Shown here one piece after another: positions 9,182 through 18,664 of a stretch of 64,000 nucleotides of DNA. The position numbers and the translations under genes were made by a program. The DNA is from Paracoccaceae bacterium. GTDB taxonomy: Bacteria; Pseudomonadota; Alphaproteobacteria; Rhodobacterales; Rhodobacteraceae. Under the pieces are notes generated by a model. That model searched no databases, was not told where the DNA came from, and saw only the letters and a list, made by a program, of their open reading frames with translations. The number at the start of each line of letters is the position of its first letter. Position 1 is the stretch's first letter. The stretch is from assembly GCA_023259435.1 (NCBI GenBank), contig JALRHZ010000002.1, positions 25,657 to 89,656 on the forward strand, given 5' to 3'.

Positions 9182-9194
9182 CAACCGCGGCTTG

Positions 9195-10868
9195 TTAGTT
9201 TTGTGACGTCAGACCTGCGGCGCGCATTTGGCTGAGGCTGACCCTTGGGGTGAGGGCCTCTGGTGAGATGTTAAGATCTAGGACTGCCCCTGATGGTGAG
9301 GCCAGCGCGCGTTCAAATGCTTGGGCAAATTGTTCTGTTGTGTCGACGCGTTCACCGTGAAAACCGTATGAGCGTGCCAGTGCTGCAAAATCTGGGTTGA
9401 CCATCGTGGTGCCAGACACGCGTTCGGGATAGTTGCGTTCTTGGTGCGCGCGGATTGTTCCGTATATCCCATTGTTTAGGATCAGAACAATCGGACAGGC
9501 GCCTGCTTGTGCTGCGGTGGCCAGTTCCTGACAATTCATTTGGAAATCCCCATCTCCAGCAAAACAAACAACAGTTTTTTCTGGCTCGGAAATTTTGGCA
9601 GCAATCGCAGCGGGAATGCCGTATCCCATCGCCCCGCTTTGAGGCGCAAGAAGGCGCGCTTTTTTGCCGAACTTGAATTGCTTGTTTGGCCAAATGGCGA
9701 AATTTCCTGCTCCGTTGGTTATGATCACATCTTCGGGCAGATGGGCCTGAAGATATGCCATCACATGTCCCATATCGACCGGAGAGGGTTGGTGTGGAAC
9801 GTTTAGGTTGGTTTCATACGCCGCACGATAGTGTGCGGTCCAATCCGCCCAAGGACCAGAAATGTCCAATTCTGCCAGCGCCGTAGCGAATGCATTTGGG
9901 CCTGCGTGAATCCCTACATCTGGTTGATAAATCTTGCCGATCTCTTGATCTGATGCGTGTACATGGATCAGGGTTTGGCGCATTTTTGGTAAGTCAAACA
10001 GCGTATATCCATCCGTTGAATTTTCGCCAAACCGATTGTTGATGGCCAAGATGACATCTGCCTCTGACAGCATCTCTTTTACCCATGGCAACATACCAAC
10101 GCCTGCTTCGCCGCAGAATTGGGTCAAGGTGTTGTCGAATTGGTCTTGGTAGCGAAATACCGATAGAACCGGAATGTTCGATGACTGCGCAAATCGTTCT
10201 AGTGCGATTTGACCCTCAGTTGACCAGTTGCACCCTCCGTATAAGAGTACAGGTTTGAGTGCGGAGGATAACGCCTGTTTGACCTGTTCCAATGCGGCCA
10301 AGGGCGGCGCCGGTTCAAAAACGGGCATCGCGTGTACAAGGGGTGTCACATCTGTTTGGGCCGATAGAACATCCTCGGGCAGGGCCACAACGACCGGACC
10401 GGGGCGTCCTGTGGTGGCGGTTTTCCATGCCCGAGCCACGATTTCGGGGATACGCTCGACCTGTTCAATCTCAACCGCCCATTTTGCCACGGTTCCGAAC
10501 ATGGCCTTATAATCGATTTCTTGGAATGCCTCGCGGCCTTTCATGGTTGTTGCCACTTGGCCAACAAAGACGATCATGGGGGCACTGTCTTGTTGCGCCG
10601 TATGGATGCCAATAGACGCGTTGGTTACGCCTGGACCCCGGGTCACAAAACATATTCCAGGTGACCTTGTCAGTTTGCCATAGGCCGCGGCCATGAAACT
10701 CGCACCGCCTTCGTTGCGGCAAAGGGTAAAATCAAATGCGCCTTGGGTATCGTGAAGTGCATCCAGAACCGCGAGATAACTTTCACCTGGGACACCAAAG
10801 CTGTGCTTTGCCCCCAAAGCTTGCAAACATGCGACCAGTAATTTTCCACCGTGATGTGACATTGACAT
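9195..10868 (-). CDS. Thiamine diphosphate-binding enzyme, acetolactate synthase large subunit-like
   Basis: The protein has the three-domain ThDP fold. The N-terminal PYR domain contains GVPGESYLAVLDAL and the catalytic glutamate in LCRNEGGASFMAAAYGK, with FVTRGPGVTNA after it. A central domain spans about residues 190-330. The C-terminal PP domain has the GDG..NN cofactor motif (CFAGDGDFQMN to LILNNGIYGTI). It is about 557 residues from ATG 10868; an upstream in-frame start at 10892 is possible, and neither has a strong ribosome binding site. The family includes acetolactate synthase, sulfoacetaldehyde acetyltransferase, benzoylformate decarboxylase and others. No regulatory small subunit gene lies nearby, so a catabolic or orphan role is more likely than isoleucine/valine biosynthesis. 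Substrate unknown. Confidence 0.85.
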   Translation of the reverse strand: MSMSHHGGKLLVACLQALGAKHSFGVPGESYLAVLDALHDTQGAFDFTLCRNEGGASFMAAAYGKLTRSPGICFVTRGPGVTNASIGIHTAQQDSAPMIVFVGQVATTMKGREAFQEIDYKAMFGTVAKWAVEIEQVERIPEIVARAWKTATTGRPGPVVVALPEDVLSAQTDVTPLVHAMPVFEPAPPLAALEQVKQALSSALKPVLLYGGCNWSTEGQIALERFAQSSNIPVLSVFRYQDQFDNTLTQFCGEAGVGMLPWVKEMLSEADVILAINNRFGENSTDGYTLFDLPKMRQTLIHVHASDQEIGKIYQPDVGIHAGPNAFATALAELDISGPWADWTAHYRAAYETNLNVPHQPSPVDMGHVMAYLQAHLPEDVIITNGAGNFAIWPNKQFKFGKKARLLAPQSGAMGYGIPAAIAAKISEPEKTVVCFAGDGDFQMNCQELATAAQAGACPIVLILNNGIYGTIRAHQERNYPERVSGTTMVNPDFAALARSYGFHGERVDTTEQFAQAFERALASPSGAVLDLNISPEALTPRVSLSQMRAAGLTSQN

Positions 10869-11125
10869 ATACCCGATTGTTAATGGTCCCATACATGCCC
10901 AAATCTTTAAGGTCGGCAAGTAGAATTGGTCTTTTGTGGTTTTTGGGTGGCGTGATCGTCATAGAGATGTGAAAATTTCGCGTCTGCAGCAATTGAAAAA
11001 ACTTTGGAAATGTCGTATGCGCACGGCATCACACGTTGAAAAGTTTGGTTGTATTCTGAATCCGTCACGTTTGCAGATGCTCCAAAAATCGCATGACCCC
11101 CGTCAAGCAAGAGAGGTAAAATTTG

Positions 11126-13339
11126 ATGTCCGATACTGCAAAACCTGATATATTGTATACAATTGTAGACGAAGCGCCAGAATTGGCCAGCGCGTCCCTT
11201 CTTCCGATCATTCGTTCGTTTGCCTCGGCGGCAGGTGTCTCTGTCGGGACAAAGGACATTTCTCTTGCAGGACGAATCATTTCTCAGTTTCCAGAATTCC
11301 TGACGGATGACCAAAAACAATCAGATGATTTAGCGGAATTGGGAAAATTGGTAAAAACGCCCGAGGCGAACGTTATCAAGCTTCCTAATATTTCGGCGTC
11401 CGTGCCGCAGCTTGTTGCTGCTGTAAAGGAATTGCAGTCTCAGGGTTATGCGCTTCCTGATTACCCAGAAGAGCCAAACACAGACGAAGAGAAATCAATC
11501 CGCGCGCGGTATGATGCGATCAAAGGATCGGCTGTTAACCCTGTCCTGCGCGAAGGTAACTCTGATCGTCGTGCGGCAAAAGCCGTTAAAAACTATGCGA
11601 TGAAGAACCCGCATTCCATGGGGGAATGGGTCTCAGATAGCAAAACACATGTTGCCTCGATGTCTGGTAACGATTTTTACAGCAACGAAAAATCCGCAAC
11701 CATTACTGCGGCGCAGGTCGGTGCTGCTAAGATCGAATTCGTGTCCGAGACCGGTGATGTGACCGTGTTGAAAGATGGCATTGATTTGACTGAAGGCACC
11801 GTTGTTGACGCAACATTCATGAGTGCAAAGGCACTGCGTGACTTCCTACGCTCTGAGATCAAAGATACCAAGGATCAGGGAATTTTGTTCTCGTTGCACA
11901 TGAAAGCGACAATGATGAAGGTCTCGGACCCGATCATCTTTGGTCATGCCGTATCGGTCTTTTTTGAAGACGCCTTTGACAAGCATGCCGATGCTTTGGC
12001 GGCGGCGGGTGTCAACCCGAACTCAGGGTTGGGCGACGTTCTTGCGCGTATCGCTGACAAGCCAGAGATCGTTGCAGACTTTGAGGCGATCATGGCGGAT
12101 AAGGCGCCAATGTACATGGTCGATAGTGATCGTGGCATCACCAACCTTCATGTACCGTCTGACGTGATCATTGATGCATCTATGCCGGCAGTCATCCGTG
12201 CAGGTGGCAAGGGCTGGGGACCAGATGGCAAGCCAGCAGACACAAAATGTGTGATCCCTGACAATTGCTATGCCCCTGTCTATGACGAAACAATTAACTA
12301 TTTCAAAGAAACCGGAGCGTTGGATCCAACGACATCTGGTGCTGTTGCGAACGTGGGTCTGATGGCGCAAAAGGCCGAAGAATACGGCTCGCACCCTACG
12401 ACATTCGAAATGACTGCAAACGGCACAGTGCGCTATGTTGTGGCCAATGGCGATGTTCTGCATGAGCATGCCGTTGAAACTGGTGATATTTGGCGGTCAT
12501 CCACCGCCAAGAAGGCCCCAATCGAAGATTGGGTACGTCTTGGTATTGATCGCCAAGCGGCAACCGGGTCACAGGCCATTTTCTGGTTGGACGCCAACCG
12601 TGCGCATGATGCTGAGTTGATCAAATATGTCGAGCCTATGTTGGCTGAGGCCGGTGTTGCGGATAAATTCCAAATCCTTGCACCACGGGAGGCCACGCGC
12701 CTAACACTGGAAACAATCCGTACCGGAGCGGATAGCATTGCCATCACAGGTAACGTTTTGCGCGACTATCTGACCGACTTGTTCCCGATCCTCGAGCTTG
12801 GGACATCAGCGAAAATGTTGTCGATTGTAAAATTGATGAACGGTGGCGGTCTGTTTGAAACCGGTGCGGGCGGCTCTGCGCCTAAGCACGTGCAGCAGTT
12901 GCAAGAAGAAAACCACCTACGTTGGGATAGCCTTGGTGAATTCTGTGCGCTGGGCGAAAGCCTTAGCTTTTTGGCGACTGTCAAAGATAATGCAAAAGCG
13001 GCTGTATTGGGCGCAGCGGTAGATGCCGCAACCCAAGGTATCTTGGACAACAACAAGTCCCCGATGCGCAAAGTGGGTCAGCCAGACAACCGTCACAGCC
13101 ATTTCTATTTTGCGATGTATTGGGCCGAAGCACTGGCGGCGCAAACTGATGATGCAGCATTGGCCGCGCATTTTGCCCCAATCGCAGAGCAGTTGAAAGC
13201 TAATGAGGATAAGATCATTGCGGAATTGGACGCCGTCCAAGGCAAACCTGCGGACATGGGGGGGTACTATCATGCCGACCCAGCAAAAGTCGCAAGCATC
13301 ATGCGCCCAAGCGCGACGCTAAACGCGATTATCGGTTAA
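11126..13339 (+). CDS. icd: Isocitrate dehydrogenase, NADP-dependent, monomeric type
   Basis: Catalyses oxidative decarboxylation of isocitrate to 2-oxoglutarate with NADP in the TCA cycle. The 737-residue length and the blocks [61 protein letters not shown] and [14 protein letters not shown] identify the monomeric (about 80 kDa) family, which is unrelated in length to the dimeric enzyme. ATG 11126 is chosen over the adjacent TTG 11123 because GAGAGG sits 9 bases upstream of it. The gene is monocistronic in appearance: about 250 bases separate it from the divergent ThDP gene, and a hairpin follows its stop. Confidence 0.97.
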   Translation: MSDTAKPDILYTIVDEAPELASASLLPIIRSFASAAGVSVGTKDISLAGRIISQFPEFLTDDQKQSDDLAELGKLVKTPEANVIKLPNISASVPQLVAAVKELQSQGYALPDYPEEPNTDEEKSIRARYDAIKGSAVNPVLREGNSDRRAAKAVKNYAMKNPHSMGEWVSDSKTHVASMSGNDFYSNEKSATITAAQVGAAKIEFVSETGDVTVLKDGIDLTEGTVVDATFMSAKALRDFLRSEIKDTKDQGILFSLHMKATMMKVSDPIIFGHAVSVFFEDAFDKHADALAAAGVNPNSGLGDVLARIADKPEIVADFEAIMADKAPMYMVDSDRGITNLHVPSDVIIDASMPAVIRAGGKGWGPDGKPADTKCVIPDNCYAPVYDETINYFKETGALDPTTSGAVANVGLMAQKAEEYGSHPTTFEMTANGTVRYVVANGDVLHEHAVETGDIWRSSTAKKAPIEDWVRLGIDRQAATGSQAIFWLDANRAHDAELIKYVEPMLAEAGVADKFQILAPREATRLTLETIRTGADSIAITGNVLRDYLTDLFPILELGTSAKMLSIVKLMNGGGLFETGAGGSAPKHVQQLQEENHLRWDSLGEFCALGESLSFLATVKDNAKAAVLGAAVDAATQGILDNNKSPMRKVGQPDNRHSHFYFAMYWAEALAAQTDDAALAAHFAPIAEQLKANEDKIIAELDAVQGKPADMGGYYHADPAKVASIMRPSATLNAIIG

Positions 13340-13358
13340 CACGTTCACATAATCGGTT

Positions 13359-13389
13359 CCAACAAGGTGGCCCCTTGTCGCCTTGTTGG
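13359..13389 (+). terminator. Hairpin after icd
   Basis: CCAACAAGG (13359-13367) pairs perfectly with CCTTGTTGG (13381-13389) across a 13-base loop, 20 bases after the icd stop. There is no T-run afterwards, so it may be a terminator or a 3' stabilising stem. Confidence 0.55.
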
Positions 13390-13528
13390 GGCTATTCAAT
13401 TAGAATTTACCACGAAATTCGTCTTATCCGTGCATGTTGTGGTCGATAAGATAAGTGAGCGTACAATCCAAACAAAGCAATAAATTTTTGAACTCATCTT
13501 GAAGTTGCAAAATTGATCCTTATTTTTA

Positions 13529-13545
13529 GATATCATAGTGATATC
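13529..13545. promoter_or_regulatory. Inverted repeat upstream of the SPFH gene (possible operator)
   Basis: GATATCA (13529-13535), TAG, TGATATC (13539-13545) is a perfect 7-bp inverted repeat in an AT-rich stretch ending 20 bases before the SPFH start. The second gene of this pair encodes a ribbon-helix-helix protein, so an autoregulatory operator is plausible. That link is inference. Confidence 0.4.
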
Positions 13546-13565
13546 AAATTATAGGAGTGATTTAG

Positions 13566-14327
13566 ATGATTTTCGCACAGATCATTGCAGTTTCGGTTGT
13601 TATTTTATTTGTACTTGCTGGCCTTTACATCAATCAACCCGAACAATCCCGTGTCATAACCATGTTTGGTTCTTATAAATACACTGATGATGTTCCCGGT
13701 CTTCGCTGGGCGCCACCTTGGTATTTCCCACGGTTCATTGTTTCAAAACGGTTGCGAAATTTTGAAAGCCAGACCAGTAAAGTGAACGATGCAAGCGGTA
13801 ATCCAATTGAAATTAGTGCTATTGTGGTTTGGCGTGTATCCAGTCCCGAAAAAGCAACGTTCTCTGTCGACGATTTTAAATTGTTTGTCCACACACAAAG
13901 CGAAAGCGCGGTTCGTATATTGGCGTCGCGTTACCCGTATGATTTTTCTGAAAAGGAAACTGATGAGAATTATAGCTTGCGAGCAAACGGTGATGAAATT
14001 TCCCAAGAGCTTGCTCAAGAAATTTCAAAAAGGGTCAACGAAATTGGAGTTGAAATAATCGATGCGCGTATCAACCATCTGGCGTATGCGGTCGAAATCG
14101 CAAGCGCCATGTTGAAACGCCAACAAGCCGCGGCTATTCTCGATGCGCGTGAAGTGATCGTAAAAGGATCGGTTGAAATCGTAAAATCGGCATTGGTTGA
14201 ACTTGAAAAGACCGACGGATTTAATCTTGATCCCGAACGAAAAGCAGCGATGGTGTCCAATCTGATGGTCGTGCTCAGTTCTGGAAACGAAGCAACGCCA
14301 GTAATCAACACTGGATCATTGTATTGA
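13566..14327 (+). CDS. SPFH (stomatin/prohibitin) domain membrane protein
   Basis: The 253-residue product has one N-terminal transmembrane helix (about residues 5-23, IIAVSVVILFVLAGLYI), then an SPFH domain: NQPEQSRVITMFGSYKYTDDVPGLRWAPPW and NPIEISAIVVWRV, which are typical of the flotillin/stomatin group. A helical C-terminal part (about residues 140-220) contains VEIIDARINHLAYAVEIASAMLKRQQA, the usual oligomerisation and assembly segment. SPFH proteins form rings or membrane microdomains that scaffold proteases or stress responses. The start follows ATAGGAG. The gene overlaps the downstream ribbon-helix-helix gene, and the region is noticeably more AT-rich than icd or leuC. No NfeD partner is present. 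Confidence 0.85.
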   Translation: MIFAQIIAVSVVILFVLAGLYINQPEQSRVITMFGSYKYTDDVPGLRWAPPWYFPRFIVSKRLRNFESQTSKVNDASGNPIEISAIVVWRVSSPEKATFSVDDFKLFVHTQSESAVRILASRYPYDFSEKETDENYSLRANGDEISQELAQEISKRVNEIGVEIIDARINHLAYAVEIASAMLKRQQAAAILDAREVIVKGSVEIVKSALVELEKTDGFNLDPERKAAMVSNLMVVLSSGNEATPVINTGSLY

Positions 14328-14548
14328 CCGTGCAGAAGAAAAAAGCATATCCCCTGCGCGTCCAGTTGGAAATACTGGACGCGCTTTCGATTTGGGCACA
14401 GGATGAAATGCGTAGCGTAAACAGTCAAATCGAATATGTGCTACGCGCAGCATTATTACGGGAAGGGCGGATCAAAGCGAAAATGTCCACGCCGGTCGAA
14501 GTCGATGACGAAGTTGACGAAAACGGGACAGACAACACATCTTGCTGA
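14324..14548 (+). CDS. Small ribbon-helix-helix (Arc-like) DNA-binding protein
   Basis: A 74-residue protein whose first 45 residues fit a ribbon-helix-helix domain: a short basic strand (KKKAYPLRVQLEILDALSIW), a helix and a second helix (MRSVNSQIEYVLRAALLREG). An acidic tail rich in D and E follows. The frame begins at a TTG overlapping the SPFH stop (TTGA); a GTG two codons on (14330) is an alternative. Small Arc-like genes are often found next to SPFH genes. It may be misannotated as an antitoxin, but there is no toxin partner here. It is likely co-transcribed with, and may regulate, the SPFH gene. Function unproven. Confidence 0.75.
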   Translation: MTVQKKKAYPLRVQLEILDALSIWAQDEMRSVNSQIEYVLRAALLREGRIKAKMSTPVEVDDEVDENGTDNTSC

Positions 14549-14598
14549 TTTGCGAATTTCCGCGTAAATACCTTTGCATGAAAAAACGAGTCTTTGAC

Positions 14599-14667
14599 AT
14601 GGATGATCGCGCGCGACTGCCTTGGCGGTTTTTTGGCGCGACGCTGACAGTCCTCGCCCGACTGTAA
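14599..14667 (+). CDS. Candidate 22-codon leader ORF upstream of leuC
   Basis: ATG 14599 to TAA 14665-14667 gives a 22-residue peptide containing LPWRFFGATLTVLARL, with four leucines. It lies 59 bases before leuC, where an amino-acid-responsive leader could sit. Against this, the leucine codons are not consecutive, the ribosome binding site is poor, and no convincing terminator/antiterminator pair was found before leuC. Chance is a fair alternative. Confidence 0.25.
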   Translation: MDDRARLPWRFFGATLTVLARL

Positions 14668-14725
14668 TGTCTCTGTACGCATTACCTATCCAAAATTTCT
14701 GAAACTTTAACGGGAGAGGACCAAA

Positions 14726-16135
14726 ATGACCGCCCCGAAGACACTTTATGATAAAATCTGGGACGCGCACGTTGCCCATGAATCCGAAGACGGCACATGT
14801 TTGCTATATATCGACCGTCACCTTGTACATGAGGTGACATCCCCGCAGGCCTTTGAAGGGTTGCGGATGACAGGACGCAGTGTTCGCGCGCCTGAGAAAA
14901 CCATTGCAGTTCCGGATCACAATGTTCCAACAACAACAGATCGCGCCTCTGGTGTTATTGAAAACGAAGAAAGCCGTATTCAGGTTGAGGCGCTTGACAA
15001 AAACGCCAAAGAATTTGGCGTGCATTACTATCCGGTTTCTGATGTTCGCCAAGGGATCGTGCATATTGTTGGCCCAGAACAAGGTTGGACGTTGCCAGGT
15101 ATGACCGTTGTTTGTGGGGACAGCCACACAGCGACCCACGGTGCATTCGGTGCGTTGGCGCATGGCATCGGCACATCCGAAGTTGAACACGTTTTGGCGA
15201 CGCAAACGTTGATCCAAAAGAAATCTAAAAATATGAAAGTGGAAATCACCGGAAAATTACGCCCAGGTGTGACCGCGAAAGACATCACCTTGTCTGTCAT
15301 CGGTGAAACCGGAACCGGTGGGGGCACTGGCTATGTCATCGAATACTGTGGTGAGGCGATCCGCGATCTCTCTATGGAAGGCCGCATGACCGTATGTAAC
15401 ATGGCGATTGAGGGCGGCGCTCGCGCAGGTCTTATTGCGCCAGACGAGAAAACATTCGAATACTGCAAAGGCCGTCCACACGCGCCCAAGGGTGCTGCGT
15501 GGGAACAAGCGGTTGAGTATTGGAAAACACTGTTCACCGATGAAGGTGCGCATTTCGACAAAGTCGTCACGATCAAAGGCGAAGACATTGCACCTGTTGT
15601 GACTTGGGGTACGTCACCAGAAGACGTTCTGCCGATTACAGCAACAGTTCCTGCGCCAGAAGATTTCAAAGGCGGCAAAGTCGAAGCGGCGAAACGTGCG
15701 CTTGATTACATGGGGCTGTCTGCGGGTCAGAAATTGACAGATATCGAAATTGACACTGTCTTTATCGGGTCTTGTACAAACGGTCGTATCGAAGACCTAC
15801 GCGCTGCTGCGGAAATTCTAAAGGGCAAAAAGGTCAAAGACGGTATGCGGGCTATGGTCGTTCCTGGCTCTGGTCTTGTGCGAGCGCAAGCCGAAGAAGA
15901 GGGCCTTGCCGATATCTTTAAAGAGGCTGGATTTGAATGGCGTATGGCGGGATGTTCTATGTGTCTTGCGATGAACCCTGATCAGCTGTCTGAAGGGGAG
16001 CGTTGCGCATCCACATCGAACCGCAACTTTGAAGGTCGCCAAGGCTATAAGGGTCGTACGCACCTCGTATCGCCAGCGATGGCGGCAGCGGCAGCTATCA
16101 CTGGTCGTCTGACCGACGTACGGGAGATGATGTAA
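14726..16135 (+). CDS. leuC: 3-isopropylmalate dehydratase large subunit
   Basis: The large subunit of isopropylmalate isomerase, which converts 2-isopropylmalate to 3-isopropylmalate with LeuD in leucine synthesis. The 469-residue length is normal. The three [4Fe-4S] cysteines are visible in [14 protein letters not shown] and [13 protein letters not shown], and substrate loops [47 protein letters not shown] and [12 protein letters not shown] are intact. The start has GGGAGAGG upstream. A DUF429 gene begins two bases after the stop and leuD follows, so leuC-DUF429-leuD is one operon. Confidence 0.98.
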   Translation: MTAPKTLYDKIWDAHVAHESEDGTCLLYIDRHLVHEVTSPQAFEGLRMTGRSVRAPEKTIAVPDHNVPTTTDRASGVIENEESRIQVEALDKNAKEFGVHYYPVSDVRQGIVHIVGPEQGWTLPGMTVVCGDSHTATHGAFGALAHGIGTSEVEHVLATQTLIQKKSKNMKVEITGKLRPGVTAKDITLSVIGETGTGGGTGYVIEYCGEAIRDLSMEGRMTVCNMAIEGGARAGLIAPDEKTFEYCKGRPHAPKGAAWEQAVEYWKTLFTDEGAHFDKVVTIKGEDIAPVVTWGTSPEDVLPITATVPAPEDFKGGKVEAAKRALDYMGLSAGQKLTDIEIDTVFIGSCTNGRIEDLRAAAEILKGKKVKDGMRAMVVPGSGLVRAQAEEEGLADIFKEAGFEWRMAGCSMCLAMNPDQLSEGERCASTSNRNFEGRQGYKGRTHLVSPAMAAAAAITGRLTDVREMM

Positions 16136-16137
16136 GC

Positions 16138-16830
16138 ATGCGGGTTGCTGGCATAGACGGATATAAAGACGGCTGGATTGCCGTTGTCGTCGATGCCGGC
16201 GATTTTGCACGTGCGTTTACCGTATGGGCGTCCAAACTGGTGGATTTGATCACGGATAACATGATCAAACTTGCGTTGGTGGATATGCCAATGGGATTAA
16301 CGTCTGGTCCAGAAGATCGCCCCGTTGAGGCGGCTGCAAGGCAGGTCTTGAAAGGCAAAGCTGCGTCTTTGTTCAATGCTCCTTGTCGGCAGGCGCTTGG
16401 GTGTGAAACTTATGAACAGGCAAGCCAAGTCAATGCCAACGTGTTGGGTAAGAAGCTTTCCAAGCAAACGTGGAATATATGTTCCAAAATTGCAGAAGCG
16501 GATAACGCGGCACGAACATTGAAAAGTGTTCAAATCCACGAAGCGCATCCCGAAGTGTCCTTTACCACACTTCTAGGCGCACCGATTTTGGCCAGTAAAA
16601 AGTCTGCAAAGGGTCTTGTGACCCGTGCAGGGCACATTGCAGGCCTTGGGTTTGACTTGGTCAATCTTGCACGTCCGTTAGACGATAAACACACAGCATC
16701 CCCTGATGATTTGATTGATGCGGCGGTCCTTGCATGGTCTGCAAATCGCGTCAGAACCAATACCCATGTGACCATTCCTGCGCATCCATCGCGTGATCAC
16801 GCAGGGCTTGAAATGGCCATTTACGCCTGA
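16138..16830 (+). CDS. DUF429 family protein between leuC and leuD
   Basis: The 230-residue protein shows the DUF429 pattern, an RNase H-like fold: an N-terminal [17 protein letters not shown], then [37 protein letters not shown], a central EAHPEVSF and a C-terminal [15 protein letters not shown]. The conserved acidic positions (D in [10 protein letters not shown] in VDMPMG, E in HPEVSF, D in DLIDA) are compatible with a metal-dependent nuclease-type active site. This is inferred from the fold; the family has no established function. It starts 2 bases after leuC and ends 20 bases before leuD, so it is expressed with the isomerase subunits. A link to leucine synthesis is not evident. Confidence 0.8.
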   Translation: MRVAGIDGYKDGWIAVVVDAGDFARAFTVWASKLVDLITDNMIKLALVDMPMGLTSGPEDRPVEAAARQVLKGKAASLFNAPCRQALGCETYEQASQVNANVLGKKLSKQTWNICSKIAEADNAARTLKSVQIHEAHPEVSFTTLLGAPILASKKSAKGLVTRAGHIAGLGFDLVNLARPLDDKHTASPDDLIDAAVLAWSANRVRTNTHVTIPAHPSRDHAGLEMAIYA

Positions 16831-16850
16831 AAGGGCAAAGGAGAACGAAA

Positions 16851-17456
16851 ATGGAAAAGTTCGAAAAATTTAGCGGCGTCGCAGCGCCAATGCCATTGGT
16901 CAATATCGACACGGATATGATCATCCCAAAGAATTTCCTTAAGACAATCAAACGCTCTGGCCTAGGTGTGCATGCCTTTGCCGAGATGCGCTATAACCAA
17001 GATGGATCCGAGGTTGCCGATTTTGTTTTGAACCAACCGGCCTATCGCGACGCGCAAATTTTGGTTGCGGGTGATAACTTTGGCTGTGGATCCTCGCGTG
17101 AGCACGCGCCTTGGGCCTTGGCGGATTTCGGGATTAAAGTTGTTGTTTCAACATCTTTTGCGGACATCTTTTTTAACAACTGCTTTAAGAACGGTATGTT
17201 GCCAATTGTCCTGCCACAGGAACAGGTTGATCTGTTAATGAAGGATGCGGAAAAAGGATCCAACGCGCGTATGGACGTCGATCTAGAGTCACAGACCATT
17301 ACAACATCCGAAGGCGAAGTGATCTCGTTTGAGGTTGACGCTTTCAAAAAGCATTGCTTGCTAAATGGTTTAGACGACATCGGTCTGACCTTAGAGAATG
17401 CATCTTCAATTGACGCGTATGAGGCGAAAATGTCGGCCCAGCGCCCTTGGGTCTAA
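16851..17456 (+). CDS. leuD: 3-isopropylmalate dehydratase small subunit
   Basis: The small (swivel) subunit that pairs with LeuC. The 201-residue protein has the family blocks [26 protein letters not shown] and [19 protein letters not shown] near residue 75, followed by [20 protein letters not shown]. The start follows AAAGGAG. A stem followed by T residues lies shortly after the stop, closing the leuC-DUF429-leuD operon. Confidence 0.98.
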   Translation: MEKFEKFSGVAAPMPLVNIDTDMIIPKNFLKTIKRSGLGVHAFAEMRYNQDGSEVADFVLNQPAYRDAQILVAGDNFGCGSSREHAPWALADFGIKVVVSTSFADIFFNNCFKNGMLPIVLPQEQVDLLMKDAEKGSNARMDVDLESQTITTSEGEVISFEVDAFKKHCLLNGLDDIGLTLENASSIDAYEAKMSAQRPWV

Positions 17457-17474
17457 TTGATCTATAGTCATGAT

Positions 17475-17511
17475 AAAGGCCTCTCCTGTGTCATGCAGGG
17501 GAGGCTTTTGC
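17475..17511 (+). terminator. Rho-independent terminator after leuD
   Basis: GCCTCTCCTG pairs with CAGGGGAGGC across a short loop (one internal mismatch), followed by TTTT. It begins about 20 bases past leuD. Confidence 0.75.
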
Positions 17512-17788
17512 ATATCTAGACAGTGTTAATGAGTTCACCACTACATTTAGTTAATTTGCGGTCACCCTCCCAAATTTTGCCATATTTTTGCCTTGATCTG
17601 TGTGGTGCAAATTAGCCGCACTGACCAGAAACCAAGCTTTTTCAATACTATACTAAACTTAATTATTGTAATAATATCCTTTTGGATTAATAAATGGGGC
17701 ATAAATGAGGCAAACCCGCGTCCATGCGGGACAGTTTGGAACAGGTCACGGCAATGTATCGTGACAGGCCAAAACGTGAGGGCAGAAT
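17512..17788. other. AT-rich intergenic stretch
   Basis: No supportable gene. The part around 17640-17700 is AT-rich and may hold the promoter for the membrane gene that starts at 17789. A 94-codon frame beginning at 17593 runs into that gene out of frame and has no protein-like features. Confidence 0.5.
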
Positions 17789-18604
17789 ATGATCGAAAAG
17801 ATCTTTGGTGCGCTGGTGCGCGCGTTATTGGTATCGTTTGTCATTGCGGCACCGTCCTTATTCCTGAGCGATATTAGTCAAGACGCTTCGCACGTTACCA
17901 TTACCTTAGGTTTGATCTTTGGGGGGTTGGTCTATCTTGAGTACGTCTATGAAAGTCCCAGCCTAGTTGAGTTCAGGAATGCGCCGCCGTTTAATCGAAT
18001 TCGGTTTATATGGTTGGCCGTAACGATTGTTGCATTTTGTTCTTTCTTTCAAACCCGTTTGAATGGTGAAGACCTTGGTGTACTTGGGTCTGTCGCCACA
18101 ATATTGGGGCATGCCTTCGACTTTCCTTATTCGCCTGTACGCTTGGTCACTTTGATCGTACCCTTTGGCGCAGATCCTGTGGTTGTTGAGGTCATTCTCA
18201 TGTCTGCCGGTTTTGGTTTGCTCGGCTTTGTTACGGTATCGCTTTTGTTCTATTCTTATATCCGCGTCACCCGATGGCCGACCTCTCAAGGAACATTCAA
18301 TATCTGGCAAAACTTGCCTTTGTTCGACCCATTGGCGGATGGACAGCTGGCTGATCATCTGCGGCGCGACGGCCGCGTAAACATCTGTCTGGGTGTTCTG
18401 TTGTTGTTCATCATCCCAGCGACAATTCGAATGGCTGCCCCTTACCTTGGCACTGACTTTCTGACGGAACCACAGAATTTGATTTGGGTTTTGTCTGCTT
18501 GGTCGGTCTTGCCGACAAGCCTTGTAATGCGTGGTATTGCCATGCTGCGCGTTGCCGAGATTGTGGATGCCGAATACGTTTTGCCGACGCATCAGACTGT
18601 ATAG
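17789..18604 (+). CDS. Uncharacterised polytopic membrane protein
   Basis: The 271-residue protein is strongly hydrophobic, with six to seven likely transmembrane helices (about residues 7-27, 37-55, 72-88, 94-112, 134-158, 196-220 and 230-250). A soluble loop at about 160-195 includes FNIWQNLPLFDPLADGQLADHLRRDGR. I do not recognise the family. The ATG is preceded by GTGAGGG. It lies between leuD and leuB on the same strand but behind a terminator, and is followed after 60 bases by another uncharacterised membrane protein, so the two may form a unit unrelated to leucine synthesis. Confidence 0.75.
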   Translation: MIEKIFGALVRALLVSFVIAAPSLFLSDISQDASHVTITLGLIFGGLVYLEYVYESPSLVEFRNAPPFNRIRFIWLAVTIVAFCSFFQTRLNGEDLGVLGSVATILGHAFDFPYSPVRLVTLIVPFGADPVVVEVILMSAGFGLLGFVTVSLLFYSYIRVTRWPTSQGTFNIWQNLPLFDPLADGQLADHLRRDGRVNICLGVLLLFIIPATIRMAAPYLGTDFLTEPQNLIWVLSAWSVLPTSLVMRGIAMLRVAEIVDAEYVLPTHQTV

Positions 18605-18664
18605 AGGTGATTTGATTAGATGCCGCTATCTCAGTAGCTGTGAATAGTGTGAAAGGTATTTGTT

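Noticed and set aside
14324..14548. Ribbon-helix-helix gene as an antitoxin of a toxin-antitoxin pair
   Set aside because: No toxin-like gene is adjacent; the partner is an SPFH membrane protein.
17593..17877. 94-codon frame before the 271-residue membrane protein
   Set aside because: It overlaps the start of the better-supported membrane gene in another frame, has no ribosome binding site and no protein-like composition.
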